This document shows positions 11,020-22,188 of a stretch of DNA of 51,272 nt, one piece after another; position 1 is the first letter of the stretch; each line of letters begins with the position of its first letter. The notes under the pieces are model-generated. The model searched no databases. It saw only the letters and a program-made list of their open reading frames with translations, and had not been told where the DNA came from. The DNA lies in contig NZ_LZIC01000007.1 in assembly GCF_001667185.1 (NCBI RefSeq), forward strand, positions 1-51,272. Direction: 5' to 3'. This DNA is from Mycobacterium sp. 852002-50816_SCH5313054-b (GTDB taxonomy: Bacteria; Actinomycetota; Actinomycetes; Mycobacteriales; Mycobacteriaceae). A program made the position numbers and the translations under genes.

Positions 11020-11751
11020 GTGTTGATTCTGTTACCGGCGGTCGACGTGGTCGACGGCCGCGCCGTGCGCCTGGTGCAAGGCAAGGCCGGCAGCGAAACC
11101 GAGTATGGCTCGGCGCTCGACGCCGCGCTGGGCTGGCAGCGCGACGGGGCCGAGTGGATCCACCTGGTCGACCTGGATGCCGCGTTCGGGCGCGGCTCCA
11201 ACCGCGAGCTGCTCGCCGAGGTGGTGGGCAAGCTCGACGTGAAGGTGGAGCTTTCCGGCGGCATCCGCGACGACGACTCCCTGGCCGCCGCTCTGGCCAC
11301 CGGCTGCGCGCGGGTCAACCTGGGCACCGCGGCGCTGGAGAACCCGCAATGGTGCGCTCGGGCGATCGCCGAGCATGGCGACAAGGTCGCCGTCGGACTG
11401 GACGTGCAGATCGCGGACGGCGAGCACCGGCTGCGCGGGCGCGGCTGGGAGACCGACGGCGGCGATCTGTGGGAGGTGCTGGAACGCCTTGACGGTCAAG
11501 GGTGTTCGCGGTTCGTCGTCACCGACGTCACCAAGGACGGCACGCTCGGCGGCCCCAATCTCGAGCTGCTGGCCGCCGTGGCCGACCGCACCGAGGCGCC
11601 GGTGATCGCGTCGGGCGGCGTGTCCAGCCTGGATGACCTGCGCGCCATTGCCACGCTCACCGGCCGCGGGGTCGAGGGCGCCATCGTGGGCAAGGCCCTC
11701 TACGCCGGGCGGTTCACCCTGCCGCAGGCCCTGTCCGCGGTCGGGGCGTAA
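11020..11751 (+). CDS. hisA: Phosphoribosyl isomerase HisA/PriA (probably bifunctional HisA-TrpF)
   Basis: A 243-aa TIM barrel that isomerises ProFAR in histidine synthesis; in mycobacteria and streptomycetes the orthologue PriA also performs the TrpF step. Catalytic aspartates lie in [10 protein letters not shown] (D9) and [12 protein letters not shown] (about 169-173). The [13 protein letters not shown] loop carries the Arg and Trp used to switch substrates in PriA. GTG 11020 is chosen because GGGAGGGG lies just upstream; a start at 10981 would overlap hisH and add unrelated residues. The window contains no trpF, consistent with dual function. Confidence 0.97.
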   Translation: MLILLPAVDVVDGRAVRLVQGKAGSETEYGSALDAALGWQRDGAEWIHLVDLDAAFGRGSNRELLAEVVGKLDVKVELSGGIRDDDSLAAALATGCARVNLGTAALENPQWCARAIAEHGDKVAVGLDVQIADGEHRLRGRGWETDGGDLWEVLERLDGQGCSRFVVTDVTKDGTLGGPNLELLAAVADRTEAPVIASGGVSSLDDLRAIATLTGRGVEGAIVGKALYAGRFTLPQALSAVGA

Positions 11752-11755
11752 CCGG

Positions 11756-12556
11756 ATGGACCTCAACGCGCTGGTGTCGGTGGCGTCCAAGATCCTCGAC
11801 GCGGCCGTGCCGCGCTTCCTGGACGGGCACCGCGCCGATTCCGCGGTTGCCAAGAAGGGCAACGACTTTGCCACCGAGATCGATCTGGCGATCGAGCGGC
11901 AGGTGGTCACCGCGCTGCAGGCCACCACCGGGATCGGCGTGCACGGCGAGGAGTTCGGCGGCGCCGACATGGACTCGCCGTGGGTGTGGGTGCTGGATCC
12001 CGTGGACGGCACCTTCAACTACGCCGCCGGCTCGCCGATGGCCGCGATCCTGCTGGCCCTGCTGCACGACGGCGATCCGGTGGCGGGCCTGAGCTGGCTG
12101 CCGTTCATCAACGAGCGCTACACCGCCGTCGCGGGGGGCCCGCTGGTCAAAAACGGTGCGCCCCAGCCATCGCTGGAATCCACGGAGCTGGGTGAGAGCC
12201 TCCTCGCGGTCGGGACGTTCAGCGCCGACTCGCGGGGCCGGTTCCCGGGGCGCTACCGGATTGCGCTGCTGGAGAACCTGAGCCGGGTGTCTTCGCGGTT
12301 GCGCATGCACGGGTCGACCGGGATCGACCTCGTCTACGTCGCCGACGGGATAGTCGGTGCCGCAATAAGTTTCGGCGGGCATGTGTGGGACCACGCCGCC
12401 GGGGTGGCGCAGGTGCGGGCCGCCGGCGGCATCGTCACCGACCTGGCCGGCAAACCGTGGACCCCCGCGTCGGACTCGGTGCTGGCCGCCGCACCTGGCG
12501 CGCACGCCGAGATCCTCGACATCCTGGGCGCCGTCGGCGATCCGGGGGACTACTGA
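11756..12556 (+). CDS. impA: Inositol-monophosphatase family phosphatase
   Basis: A 266-aa member of the Li+-sensitive Mg-dependent phosphatase family. The metal site is seen in the [14 protein letters not shown] motif, an upstream glutamate in VHGEEFGG and the C-terminal [16 protein letters not shown]. It sits inside the his operon, 4 bases after hisA and 1 base before hisF. This makes a role as histidinol-phosphate phosphatase attractive, although the family also acts on inositol phosphate and the sequence does not distinguish them. The M. tuberculosis gene in this position is called impA. Confidence 0.93.
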   Translation: MDLNALVSVASKILDAAVPRFLDGHRADSAVAKKGNDFATEIDLAIERQVVTALQATTGIGVHGEEFGGADMDSPWVWVLDPVDGTFNYAAGSPMAAILLALLHDGDPVAGLSWLPFINERYTAVAGGPLVKNGAPQPSLESTELGESLLAVGTFSADSRGRFPGRYRIALLENLSRVSSRLRMHGSTGIDLVYVADGIVGAAISFGGHVWDHAAGVAQVRAAGGIVTDLAGKPWTPASDSVLAAAPGAHAEILDILGAVGDPGDY

Positions 12557-12557
12557 G

Positions 12558-13343
12558 ATGTACTCCGATACCGGCCTTGCCGTGCGCGTGATCCCGTGTC
12601 TGGACGTCGACGCCGGGCGGGTGGTCAAGGGCGTCAACTTCGAAAACCTGCGCGACGCCGGCGATCCCGTGGAACTGGCGGCGGCGTACGACGCGGAGGG
12701 CGCCGACGAGCTGACCTTCCTCGACGTGACCGCGTCCTCGTCGGGCAGGGCGACCATGCTGGAGGTGGTGCGCCGCACCGCCGAGCAGGTATTCATCCCG
12801 CTCACGGTCGGCGGCGGGGTGCGCACGGTGGCCGACGTCGACACGCTGCTGCGCGCCGGGGCCGATAAGGTTTCGGTCAACACCGCCGCGATCGACCGGC
12901 CCGACCTGTTGGCCGAAATGGCAACGCAGTTCGGCTCGCAGTGCATCGTGTTGTCCGTCGACGCGCGCACGGTCCCCGCCGGGTCGGCGCCGACGCCGTC
13001 GGGCTGGGAGGTCACCACCCACGGGGGGCGCCGCGGCACCGGCATCGACGCCGTGGAATGGGCGGCCCGCGGCGCCGACCTAGGCGTGGGCGAGATCCTG
13101 CTCAACTCGATGGACGCCGACGGCACCAAGGCGGGGTTCGACCTGCCGATGCTGCGCGCGGTCCGCGCGGCGGTCACGGTGCCGGTGATCGCCAGCGGGG
13201 GCGCCGGGGCGGTCGAACATTTCGCGCCCGCGGTCGCGGCCGGGGCGGATGCGGTGTTGGCGGCCAGCGTCTTTCACTTCCGCGAGCTGACGATCGGCCA
13301 GGTGAAGGCCGCCATGGCCGCAGAACAGATCACGGTCCGATGA
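12558..13343 (+). CDS. hisF: Imidazole glycerol phosphate synthase, cyclase subunit
   Basis: HisF (261 aa) is the TIM-barrel cyclase that turns PRFAR and HisH-derived ammonia into imidazole glycerol phosphate and AICAR. The catalytic aspartates are in [18 protein letters not shown] (about residue 13) and VLSVDARTV (about residue 134). Phosphate-binding loops [18 protein letters not shown] and VIASGGAG are complete. ATG 12558 follows the impA stop by 1 base, and the last codons overlap hisI by 4 bases. Confidence 0.98.
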   Translation: MYSDTGLAVRVIPCLDVDAGRVVKGVNFENLRDAGDPVELAAAYDAEGADELTFLDVTASSSGRATMLEVVRRTAEQVFIPLTVGGGVRTVADVDTLLRAGADKVSVNTAAIDRPDLLAEMATQFGSQCIVLSVDARTVPAGSAPTPSGWEVTTHGGRRGTGIDAVEWAARGADLGVGEILLNSMDADGTKAGFDLPMLRAVRAAVTVPVIASGGAGAVEHFAPAVAAGADAVLAASVFHFRELTIGQVKAAMAAEQITVR

Positions 13344-13687
13344 CGCTCGACCCGAACATCGCCGCGCGGCTCAAGCGCAACGCCGACGGGCTGATCGCCG
13401 CCGTCGTGCAGGAGCGCGGCAGCGGCGACGTGCTGATGGTCGCGTGGATGGACGACGCGGCACTGGCGCGCACCCTGGAAACCCGTGAGGCCACGTACTA
13501 TTCGCGCTCCCGCGGCGAACAATGGATCAAGGGCGCGACATCCGGCCACACCCAGCGCGTCCACTCGGTGCGCCTGGACTGCGACGGCGACACCGTGCTG
13601 CTGACGGTCGACCAGGTCGGCGCCGCCTGCCACACCGGCGACCACAGCTGCTTCGACGCCGACGTGCTGCTCAGACCGTCGGATTAG
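13340..13687 (+). CDS. hisI: Phosphoribosyl-AMP cyclohydrolase
   Basis: HisI (115 aa) is the single-domain cyclohydrolase that opens the purine ring of PR-AMP; the HisE pyrophosphohydrolase is not fused. Metal-binding residues appear in [11 protein letters not shown] and the C-terminal [30 protein letters not shown] is the family core. It is the last gene of the his operon. Its TAG stop overlaps the TAA stop of the convergent kinase gene by 4 bases, so no intergenic terminator can exist here. Confidence 0.97.
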   Translation: MTLDPNIAARLKRNADGLIAAVVQERGSGDVLMVAWMDDAALARTLETREATYYSRSRGEQWIKGATSGHTQRVHSVRLDCDGDTVLLTVDQVGAACHTGDHSCFDADVLLRPSD

Positions 13688-15210
13688 CTCGGCGCGACGT
13701 CCAAGCCCTGGGCGGCGGCGATGGCCGCGCGGGCCCATTCATGACGGAACACGGCCGGCGAGATGCGGTCACGGCGAATCATTTCCAGGTCGATGGCCTT
13801 CCCGGTGATCACCGCGTTGGGCACCCGGAAGGAGAAGGCGGGCCCCTCGGTGGCGATGGCCAGGATGGCGTCGCTGTCGGTGAAGTTGTTGGCCACCATG
13901 GCATTTTCGGCCCACTTGAACGGCTTGAGGCCGCCGAAGGTTTGTACGTACACCACCCACAGGCGGGTGCTGCGCCCATCGTAGAGCCTGGTGAGGGCCC
14001 GGTTCACGGCGTCGTACTCGAGGGGGCCGAGCACGCCGACCTGATCGGTGATCTGGCCCGACAGCTTGATCGCCGTGTTACTCGGGGGCGCGGCGGCGCC
14101 GCCGGGCGCCGGCGGCGCGGCCGACTGTGCGGGCGCGGTGGCGTTGTGGTGCTGATGATTTCGGGTGCCGAGCGCGCGGACGCCGAAGTAGGCGCCCACC
14201 GCCACCACCGCGACGGCGACCAGCGCCCCGATCGCCACCGCCGGCCCCCGGGACCCGCCGCGCGCCGTGGGCGGGGGCGCCGGCGCGCCGCGGGGCTTGG
14301 CGATGACCTCGGTCGGTGCCGGGATGACCGTCGTGGGACCGGCCGCCACCTCGGACTCCGCGGTGCTGAGCTGGCTGCCGAGCGCCGCCGCGAAATCGGC
14401 GCACGTGGGGTAGCGGTCTTCGGGTTTCTTGGCGAGCGCTGTGGTGAGGGGGCCGTCGAGGTCGGCCAGCTCGGGGCGGCGTTCGCTGATGTTCGGGGGC
14501 GGCGTCGACAGATGCTGGGTGATGACCACCGCCGGATTGGAGTGGCGGAACGGCGCCGACCCGGCCAGCAGGTCGAACGCGGTGCAGCCGAGCGCGTATT
14601 GATCGGCCCGCCCGTCCAGATCCGCACCCTGCAGCTGCTCGGGCGCGCAGTACGCGGTGGTGCCCACCAGCATGTTGGTCGCGGTCAGGCCGCTGATGTC
14701 GCCCAGCTCGCGGGCGATGCCGAAGTCCGCGAGCAAGATCCGCCGTCGGGGGCTGGCATCGGTCAGCAGGATGTTGGCCGGCTTGACGTCGCGATGCAAC
14801 AGCCCGCGTTCGTGGGCGTAGTCGAGTGCGTCGGCGACGGCCGAAATGATCTCGACGACATCGGCTTTCGGCATTCCGGACGGGTATTTCGTGCGCTGTA
14901 GCTTCGCGGCGTCGGTCCCCTCCACGTAGTCCATCGAGATCCACAGCTGCCCGTCGTACTCGCCGCGGTCGTGGATGCCGACGATGTGCTCGTTGTACAG
15001 GCTCGCGGCCAGGTCGGCCTCCCGGTTGAAGCGCTGGCGGAATTCGTCGTTCTCGGTCAGCTCCCGCGGCAGGATCTTGAGGGCGTCGCGGCGGGGCAGC
15101 CGCGGATGCTGCGCCAGATACACCTGGCCCATGCCGCCGGACCCGAGCCGGCGAATGATCGTGTATCCGGCGAACACCTGTCCCTCGTTCAGGCCTTCGC
15201 TTTCTGGCAT
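13684..15210 (-). CDS. Membrane Ser/Thr protein kinase with extracytoplasmic TPM domain
   Basis: The 508-aa protein is a receptor-type kinase. Residues 15-275 form a complete Hanks-type kinase: glycine loop [10 protein letters not shown], lysine K45 in [13 protein letters not shown] (139-146), DFG (162-164) and a CAPEQL activation segment end. A Pro-rich linker leads to one membrane helix (about 323-346), so the C-terminus is outside. Residues about 384-503 ([20 protein letters not shown] ... [11 protein letters not shown] ... [13 protein letters not shown]) resemble the TPM domain of phosphatase/repair-associated exported proteins. The gene faces the his operon and is not at this locus in M. 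tuberculosis. Substrates and signal are unknown. Confidence 0.9.
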   Translation of the reverse strand: MPESEGLNEGQVFAGYTIIRRLGSGGMGQVYLAQHPRLPRRDALKILPRELTENDEFRQRFNREADLAASLYNEHIVGIHDRGEYDGQLWISMDYVEGTDAAKLQRTKYPSGMPKADVVEIISAVADALDYAHERGLLHRDVKPANILLTDASPRRRILLADFGIARELGDISGLTATNMLVGTTAYCAPEQLQGADLDGRADQYALGCTAFDLLAGSAPFRHSNPAVVITQHLSTPPPNISERRPELADLDGPLTTALAKKPEDRYPTCADFAAALGSQLSTAESEVAAGPTTVIPAPTEVIAKPRGAPAPPPTARGGSRGPAVAIGALVAVAVVAVGAYFGVRALGTRNHQHHNATAPAQSAAPPAPGGAAAPPSNTAIKLSGQITDQVGVLGPLEYDAVNRALTRLYDGRSTRLWVVYVQTFGGLKPFKWAENAMVANNFTDSDAILAIATEGPAFSFRVPNAVITGKAIDLEMIRRDRISPAVFRHEWARAAIAAAQGLDVAPS

Positions 15211-15216
15211 GGGAGC

Positions 15217-15222
15217 ATGCTA
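15217..15222 (-). promoter_or_regulatory. -10 element of the kinase gene (leaderless)
   Basis: On the minus strand TAGCAT fits the mycobacterial TANNNT consensus and ends 6 bases before the kinase ATG at 15210. Transcription would start at or next to the ATG, giving a leaderless mRNA. Confidence 0.5.
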
Positions 15223-15316
15223 CTGAGGCCGCGGCCGCGGCAGACCCCGAATTGTGATGCGCGCCCGCAGCCGGGCGCGAAGCGCCGGCGGCCATCTTCA
15301 ATGAGAATGGCGGGCG

Positions 15317-16420
15317 ATGTTGAAACGGCTGCCCTGGACGTCCTGGACCGCGGTGGTGCCGCTGGTCGCCGTCGTCGTGCTGACGGCCACCTGGGACGAG
15401 CACCTGGGACCGGCGCTGGTCGCGCTGCAGGCCGTGCTGTTGATCGGTGCCGTGCTGGCCGCCGTGCAGCACGCGGAGGTGGTCGCGGCGCGCGTCGGCG
15501 AACCGTTCGGGTCCCTGGTGCTCGCGGGCGCGGTGACGGTCATCGAGGTGGCCCTCATCGTCGAGCTGATGGCATCCGGCGGCAACGAGGCGGCCACGCT
15601 GGCCCGCGACACCGCGTTCGCCGCGTTCATGATCACCACCAACGGGATCGCGGGTTTGTCGCTGTTGTGGGGCTCGCGCCGGTACGGCGTGACGTTGTTC
15701 AACGCCGAGGGCAGCGGGGCCGCGTTGGCCACGCTCACCACGTTGGCAACGCTCAGCCTCGCCCTGCCCGCGTTCACCATCAGCCATCCGGACAAGGAGT
15801 TCTCGCCCGGGCAGCTCATCTTCGCCGCGGTCGCGTCGCTGCTGCTGTACCTGCTGTTCGTCTTCACCCAAACGATCCGGCATCGCGACTTTTTCCTCCC
15901 CGTCGCGCAGCGGGGCCAAAAACGGCTGTTCGAGGAGGACGAGCACCACGCCGACCCGCCGACCGCCCGTGCGGCACTGACCAGCCTCGTGCTGCTGCTG
16001 GTCGCGCTCGTCGCCGTGGTGGGCCTGGCCGAACAGGAATCGCCGGCGGTCGAACGCCTGGTGACGGCCGCCGGGTTCCCCCAGACGTTCGTCGGGGTGG
16101 TGATCGCGATGCTGGTGCTGCTGCCCGAGACGATCGCGGCGGTGCGTGCGGCGCGGCGTGGTCGCATCCAGACGAGCCTGAACCTGGCCTACGGCTCGGC
16201 GATGGCCAGCATCGGGCTGACCATCCCGGCCATCGCGCTGGCGAGCATCTGGCTCAAAGGCCCGCTGGTGCTCGGCCTGGCGCCCACCCAGCTGGTTCTG
16301 CTCGCGCTGACGGTCGTGATCAGCATGTTGACCGTGGTGCCCGGCCGGGCCACACGGCTGCAGGGCGAGGTGCACCTGGTGTTGCTCGCCGCGTACATCT
16401 TCTTGGCGGTGATCCCCTGA
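15317..16420 (+). CDS. chaA: Calcium/proton antiporter (CaCA family)
   Basis: A 367-aa integral membrane protein with about ten to eleven hydrophobic segments arranged as two related halves. Each half has the CaCA alpha-repeat acidic motif: GAVTVIEVALIVELM (about residues 73-87) and VVIAMLVLLPETIAAVRAA (about 255-273). A charged cytoplasmic loop RGQKRLFEEDEHHADPP separates them. ChaA-type proteins expel Ca2+, and sometimes Na+ or K+, in exchange for protons. ATG 15317 has a weak GGCGGGCG upstream. It ends 4 bases before the stop of the convergent peroxiredoxin gene. Confidence 0.93.
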   Translation: MLKRLPWTSWTAVVPLVAVVVLTATWDEHLGPALVALQAVLLIGAVLAAVQHAEVVAARVGEPFGSLVLAGAVTVIEVALIVELMASGGNEAATLARDTAFAAFMITTNGIAGLSLLWGSRRYGVTLFNAEGSGAALATLTTLATLSLALPAFTISHPDKEFSPGQLIFAAVASLLLYLLFVFTQTIRHRDFFLPVAQRGQKRLFEEDEHHADPPTARAALTSLVLLLVALVAVVGLAEQESPAVERLVTAAGFPQTFVGVVIAMLVLLPETIAAVRAARRGRIQTSLNLAYGSAMASIGLTIPAIALASIWLKGPLVLGLAPTQLVLLALTVVISMLTVVPGRATRLQGEVHLVLLAAYIFLAVIP

Positions 16421-16424
16421 CGCG

Positions 16425-16889
16425 CTACGCGGAAGACCGCGCCCGCAGCGTCTGAAGCGCCTTGTCGGCGTGGGTGTCCATGCTGAATTCGCTGGCGATC
16501 ACGTCGAGCACCCTGCGATCGGTGTCGATGACGAAAGTGGTGCGCTTGACCGGCATCAGCTTGCCCAGCAGCCCGCGCTTGACGCCGAACTGCGTGGCGA
16601 CGCTGCCCTCGGTGTCCGACAGCAGCGGGTAGTCGAACTTTCGCAGGTCGGCGAACTTGGCCTGCTTCTCCACGGGATCGGCGCTGATGCCGACCCGGTT
16701 GGCCCCCACGGCGGCGAATTCCGAGGCCAGGTCGCGGAAGTGGCACGCCTCCTTGGTGCAGCCGGGCGTCATCGCGGCGGGGTAGAAGAACAGGACCACG
16801 GGCCCGTCGGCGAGTAGGGCGGTGAGCTTGCGGGGGGTGCCCGTCTGGTCGGGAAGCTCGAAGTCGGCCACGGTGTCACCAGGTTTCAT
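16425..16889 (-). CDS. bcpB: Thioredoxin-dependent peroxiredoxin, BCP/PrxQ type
   Basis: A 154-aa thioredoxin-fold peroxidase. The peroxidatic cysteine lies in [19 protein letters not shown], with a second cysteine five residues later, the PrxQ arrangement for an intramolecular disulfide. The N-terminus [17 protein letters not shown] is the family start, so ATG 16889 is used; the frame extends to 16973 but would then overlap trpE. It reduces hydroperoxides at the expense of thioredoxin. The gene is divergent from trpE with 53 bases between starts. Confidence 0.95.
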   Translation of the reverse strand: MKPGDTVADFELPDQTGTPRKLTALLADGPVVLFFYPAAMTPGCTKEACHFRDLASEFAAVGANRVGISADPVEKQAKFADLRKFDYPLLSDTEGSVATQFGVKRGLLGKLMPVKRTTFVIDTDRRVLDVIASEFSMDTHADKALQTLRARSSA

Positions 16890-16942
16890 GGGCGTCACGC
16901 TACGCCCGATCGCCTCACCGACCGATCTGGGAGGATGGGTCG

Positions 16943-18473
<1,531 letters not shown>

Positions 18474-18481
<8 letters not shown>

Positions 18482-19151
18482 TGCGCGTCCGGCCCGAGCC
18501 GGACGGATCACGATCGTCGTCGCCCAGCTGCTGCTGATGGCGGCCGCGGCGGCGCTGTGGGCGGCGTCGCGGCTGCCGTGGGTGGTAGTCCGCTCGTTCG
18601 ACGGGCTGGGCCAGCCGAAGCAGGTGACGCTGTCGGGCGCGACGTGGTCGTCGGCGCTGCTGCCGTTGGCGCTGCTCCTGCTGGCCACCGCCGTGGCGGC
18701 ACTCGCCGTGCGCGGCTGGCCGCTGCGGGTGCTGGCGGGGCTGCTGGCCGTGGTCAGCCTCGCGGTCGGCTATCTCGGGGTCAGCTTGTGGGCGATTCCC
18801 GACGTGGGAGTGCGCGGCGCCGACCTGGCGCGTATCCCGGTGATGTTCCTGGTGGGAAGCGAGCGGCGGTACTGGGGGGCCGGGATCGCGGTCGCCGCCG
18901 CGGTGTGCACGCTGGCCGCGGCCGTCCTGTTGATGCGGTCGGCTTCGACGGCCCGCGGAAGCGCAACAAAATACGCCGCGCCCGCGACCCGCCGATCGAA
19001 TACGCGACGCGAAGACGCCGGCGGGGCGATGCTGGAGGGCAGCGAAAAGCCGGAGGTGTCAGATATGTCGGAGCGGATGATCTGGGATGCGCTTGACGAG
19101 GGACGTGACCCGACCGATCGGGCCCGCGAGTCCGACACCGAGGGTCGGTGA
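18474..19151 (+). CDS. Trp operon-associated membrane protein (TIGR02234-type)
   Basis: A 225-aa actinobacterial membrane protein of unknown function that is regularly found between trpE and trpC. It has four hydrophobic segments: about 12-32 ([19 protein letters not shown]), about 60-80, about 84-104 and about 136-160. A polar 65-residue cytoplasmic tail ends in [13 protein letters not shown]. The motif [17 protein letters not shown] between the first two helices is typical. It starts inside the end of trpE and is followed by a 99-base gap before trpC. A link to tryptophan metabolism is inferred only from position. Confidence 0.88.
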
Positions 19152-19163
19152 CGGGCCGTGCAG

Positions 19164-19182
19164 TGAAGGTCGCTACCCTTCA
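19164..19182 (+). promoter_or_regulatory. Possible internal promoter and hairpin upstream of trpC
   Basis: TACCCT (19174-19179) fits TANNNT and lies within a perfect 6-bp inverted repeat, TGAAGG (19164-19169) and CCTTCA (19177-19182). The 99-base gap here is the only sizeable break in the trp run. A start near 19187 would leave a leader of about 65 bases before trpC. The evidence is weak. Confidence 0.35.
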
Positions 19183-19250
19183 TTCACGTCATCGAAATCG
19201 GCTAAGTAATCGTGGCGACAGCGTGATGGCAGTGGAAGGGAACGACAGGC

Positions 19251-20069
19251 ATGAGTCCGGCATCCGTGCTTGACTCCATCCTCGAGGGAGTCCGGGCCGA
19301 CGTTGCCGCGCGCGAAGCCGTTGTCAGCCTGACCGAAATCAAGGCGGCCGCCGCGGCGGCGCCACCACCGCTGGACGTGATGGCCGCCTTGCGCGAGCCG
19401 GGTATCGGCGTCATCGCGGAGGTGAAGCGCGCCAGCCCGTCGGCGGGTTCGCTAGCGCCCATTGCCGATCCGGCGAAGCTGGCCCAGGCCTACGAGGACG
19501 GCGGCGCCCGGATCATCAGCGTGCTGACCGAGGAGCGGCGTTTCCGCGGCTCGCTGGACGACCTTGACGTGGTGCGCGCCGCGGTGTCAATCCCGGTGCT
19601 GCGCAAAGACTTTGTGGTGCAGCCCTACCAGATCCACGAGGCGCGCGCGCACGGCGCCGACATGCTGTTGCTGATCGTCGCCGCGCTGGAACAGTCGGCG
19701 TTGGTGTCGATGCTGGACCGCACCGAATCGCTCGGCATGACCGCCTTGGTCGAAGTGCACACCGAGGAAGAGGCCGACCGGGCGCTGAAGGCGGGTGCCA
19801 ACGTGATCGGTGTCAACGCCCGCGACCTCGCGACGCTGGAAGTGGACCGCGATTGCTTCGCCCGCATCGCGCCGGGACTGCCCAGCAACGTGATCCGGAT
19901 CGCCGAATCCGGTGTGCGCGGCACCGGGGACCTGCTGGCCTACGCCGGCGCCGGCGCCGACGCGGTTCTGGTCGGCGAGGGTCTGGTCAAAAGCGGCGAC
20001 CCGCGCGCGGCGGTCGCCGACCTGGTCACCGCGGGCACCCATCCGTCCTGCCCCAAACCGTCGCGCTAG
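19251..20069 (+). CDS. trpC: Indole-3-glycerol-phosphate synthase
   Basis: TrpC (272 aa) closes the indole ring from CdRP. The barrel is single-function, with no fused TrpF. Characteristic blocks are [12 protein letters not shown] (catalytic Lys), the [13 protein letters not shown] segment, [22 protein letters not shown] (second Lys), [27 protein letters not shown] and [14 protein letters not shown]. The ATG has a GGAAGGGAA element about 10 bases upstream. A gap of 35 bases separates it from trpB. The preceding isomerisation probably depends on PriA (hisA). Confidence 0.98.
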   Translation: MSPASVLDSILEGVRADVAAREAVVSLTEIKAAAAAAPPPLDVMAALREPGIGVIAEVKRASPSAGSLAPIADPAKLAQAYEDGGARIISVLTEERRFRGSLDDLDVVRAAVSIPVLRKDFVVQPYQIHEARAHGADMLLLIVAALEQSALVSMLDRTESLGMTALVEVHTEEEADRALKAGANVIGVNARDLATLEVDRDCFARIAPGLPSNVIRIAESGVRGTGDLLAYAGAGADAVLVGEGLVKSGDPRAAVADLVTAGTHPSCPKPSR

Positions 20070-20104
20070 CCGCCGATGAGCTGTCCCCGCGCCGAGAATT
20101 GGTG

Positions 20105-21376
20105 ATGGTAGATCAGTCCCGCCCGGAGCTTCCGCTTTCGAGTGCGGCCATCGCCGAACCCACCCGCCACGACCCCGATCCGGGTGGTCATTTCGGCGGC
20201 GCCGGTGGTTATGGCGGCCGCTACGTCGCCGAGGCGCTGATGGCGGTGATCGAAGAGGTCACCGCCGCCTACGAGAAGGAACGCGTCAACCCCGACTTCC
20301 TCGACACCCTCGACGAGTTGCAGGCCAACTACACCGGTCGGCCGTCGCCGCTGTACGAGGCCACCCGCCTGTCCGAGCACGCCGGCTCGGCGCGGCTGTT
20401 CCTCAAGCGAGAAGACTTGAACCACACCGGTTCTCACAAGATCAACAACGTGCTCGGCCAGGCGCTGCTGGCCAAGCGGATGGGCAAGAACCGGGTGATC
20501 GCCGAGACCGGGGCCGGGCAGCACGGCGTGGCCACGGCCACCGCGTGCGCGTTGCTCGGACTCGATTGCGTGGTCTACATGGGCGCCGTCGACACCGCCC
20601 GGCAGGCGCTCAACGTGGCCCGGATGCGGCTGCTGGGCGCCGAGGTCGTCTCGGTGGAATCCGGTTCCCGCACGCTCAAGGACGCCATCAACGAGGCGTT
20701 CCGCGACTGGGTCACCAACGCCGACAACACGTACTACTGCTTCGGCACCGCGGCCGGACCGCATCCGTTCCCCACCATGGTCCGCGACTTCCAGCGCGTC
20801 ATCGGCCTGGAGACGCGCGTGCAGATCCAGGTGCAGGCGGGCCGGCTACCCGATGCGGTCACCGCCTGCATCGGCGGGGGATCCAACGCGATCGGGATCT
20901 TTCACGCCTTCATCGACGATCCCGGCGTGCGGCTAATCGGATTCGAGGCGGCCGGCGACGGCGTCGAGACGGGCAGGCATGCGGCGACATTCAGCGGCGG
21001 TTCGCCCGGGGCGTTCCAGGGATCGTTCTCCTACCTGCTGCAGGACGAGGACGGCCAGACGATCGAATCCCATTCGATCTCAGCGGGTCTGGACTATCCC
21101 GGCGTGGGCCCCGAACACGCCTGGCTCAGGGAAACTGGACGCGCCGAGTACCGGCCCATCACCGACGCCGAGGCGATGGACGCCTTCGGCCTGCTGTGCC
21201 GCACCGAAGGCATCATCCCGGCCATCGAATCGGCGCACGCGGTGGCCGGGGCGCTGCGGCTCGGCGCTGAATTGGGCAGCGGCGCGATCATCGTGGTCAA
21301 CCTGTCGGGCCGCGGCGACAAGGACGTCGCGACGGCCGCGAAGTGGTTCGGCATTTTGGGGCCAGACGAGCAATGA
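20105..21376 (+). CDS. trpB: Tryptophan synthase beta subunit
   Basis: TrpB (423 aa) joins indole and serine using PLP. The PLP lysine is in [20 protein letters not shown], with [16 protein letters not shown] (indole/serine site) and the phosphate loop [15 protein letters not shown] also present. The N-terminal [20 protein letters not shown] is canonical. The start is a choice between GTG 20102 and ATG 20105; neither has a strong RBS. The frame is open far upstream, but this lies over trpC in another frame. It overlaps trpA by 4 bases (ATGA), fitting the alpha2-beta2 complex. Confidence 0.98.
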   Translation: MVDQSRPELPLSSAAIAEPTRHDPDPGGHFGGAGGYGGRYVAEALMAVIEEVTAAYEKERVNPDFLDTLDELQANYTGRPSPLYEATRLSEHAGSARLFLKREDLNHTGSHKINNVLGQALLAKRMGKNRVIAETGAGQHGVATATACALLGLDCVVYMGAVDTARQALNVARMRLLGAEVVSVESGSRTLKDAINEAFRDWVTNADNTYYCFGTAAGPHPFPTMVRDFQRVIGLETRVQIQVQAGRLPDAVTACIGGGSNAIGIFHAFIDDPGVRLIGFEAAGDGVETGRHAATFSGGSPGAFQGSFSYLLQDEDGQTIESHSISAGLDYPGVGPEHAWLRETGRAEYRPITDAEAMDAFGLLCRTEGIIPAIESAHAVAGALRLGAELGSGAIIVVNLSGRGDKDVATAAKWFGILGPDEQ

Positions 21377-22188
21377 CTGTGCAACAGAGCCAGGCGAGCC
21401 GGCTGGGCCCGGCTTTCGAGTCCTGCCGCGGGGACAACCGCGCGGCGCTGATCGGTTACCTGCCGACGGGCTACCCCGATGTGGCCACCTCGATCGGCGC
21501 GATGGTTGCCCTCGTCGAATCCGGTTGCGACATCATCGAAGTCGGCGTGCCGTACTCGGATCCGGGCATGGACGGCCCGACGATCGCTCGGGCGACCGAG
21601 GCCGCGCTGCACGGGGGCGTGCGGGTCCGGGACACCCTGGCCGCGGTCGACGCGATCAGCGCGGCCGGCGGCCGTGCGGTCGTCATGACGTACTGGAATC
21701 CGGTGCTGCGCTACGGCGTTGACGCGTTCGCTCGGGATCTGGCGGCGGCCGGCGGGCACGGCCTGATCACCCCCGACCTCATCCCCGACGAAGCCGGGCA
21801 GTGGCTGGCCGCCTCCGACGCGCATCGGCTGGATCGCATCTTCCTGGTCGCGCCCTCCTCGACGCCGGAGCGGCTGGCGACCACGGTCGAGGCATCGCGC
21901 GGCTTCGTCTACGCGGCCTCGACGATGGGGGTCACCGGGGCGCGGGACGCGGTGTCGCACGCCGCGCCCGAGCTGGTGCGCCGGGTCAGGGAGGTGTCCG
22001 ACATCCCCGTCGGCGTCGGCCTGGGGGTGCGGTCGCGGGAGCAGGCGGCGCAGATCGGCGGCTACGCCGACGGTGTCATCGTCGGGTCCGCGCTGGTGTC
22101 GGCGTTGGGCGACGGCGGCCTACCCGCGCTGCGCGCGCTGACCGAGGAGCTGGCCACCGGCGTGCGGCAACGGGCGGGCGCCCCGTGA
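21373..22188 (+). CDS. trpA: Tryptophan synthase alpha subunit
   Basis: TrpA (271 aa) cleaves indole-3-glycerol phosphate and channels indole to TrpB. The catalytic acids lie in [12 protein letters not shown] (upstream strand), [20 protein letters not shown] (Asp of the PYSDP motif) and the Glu of CDIIEVG. Later barrel elements [34 protein letters not shown] and GVGLGVRS are intact. The ATG overlaps the trpB stop and its own stop overlaps the lgt GTG, so trpB-trpA-lgt are probably cotranslated. Confidence 0.98.
   Translation: MTVQQSQASRLGPAFESCRGDNRAALIGYLPTGYPDVATSIGAMVALVESGCDIIEVGVPYSDPGMDGPTIARATEAALHGGVRVRDTLAAVDAISAAGGRAVVMTYWNPVLRYGVDAFARDLAAAGGHGLITPDLIPDEAGQWLAASDAHRLDRIFLVAPSSTPERLATTVEASRGFVYAASTMGVTGARDAVSHAAPELVRRVREVSDIPVGVGLGVRSREQAAQIGGYADGVIVGSALVSALGDGGLPALRALTEELATGVRQRAGAP

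Noticed and set aside
16890..16942. trp leader peptide/attenuator before trpE
   Set aside because: Only 53 bases separate the divergent starts; no short frame with Trp codons and no alternative hairpins were found.
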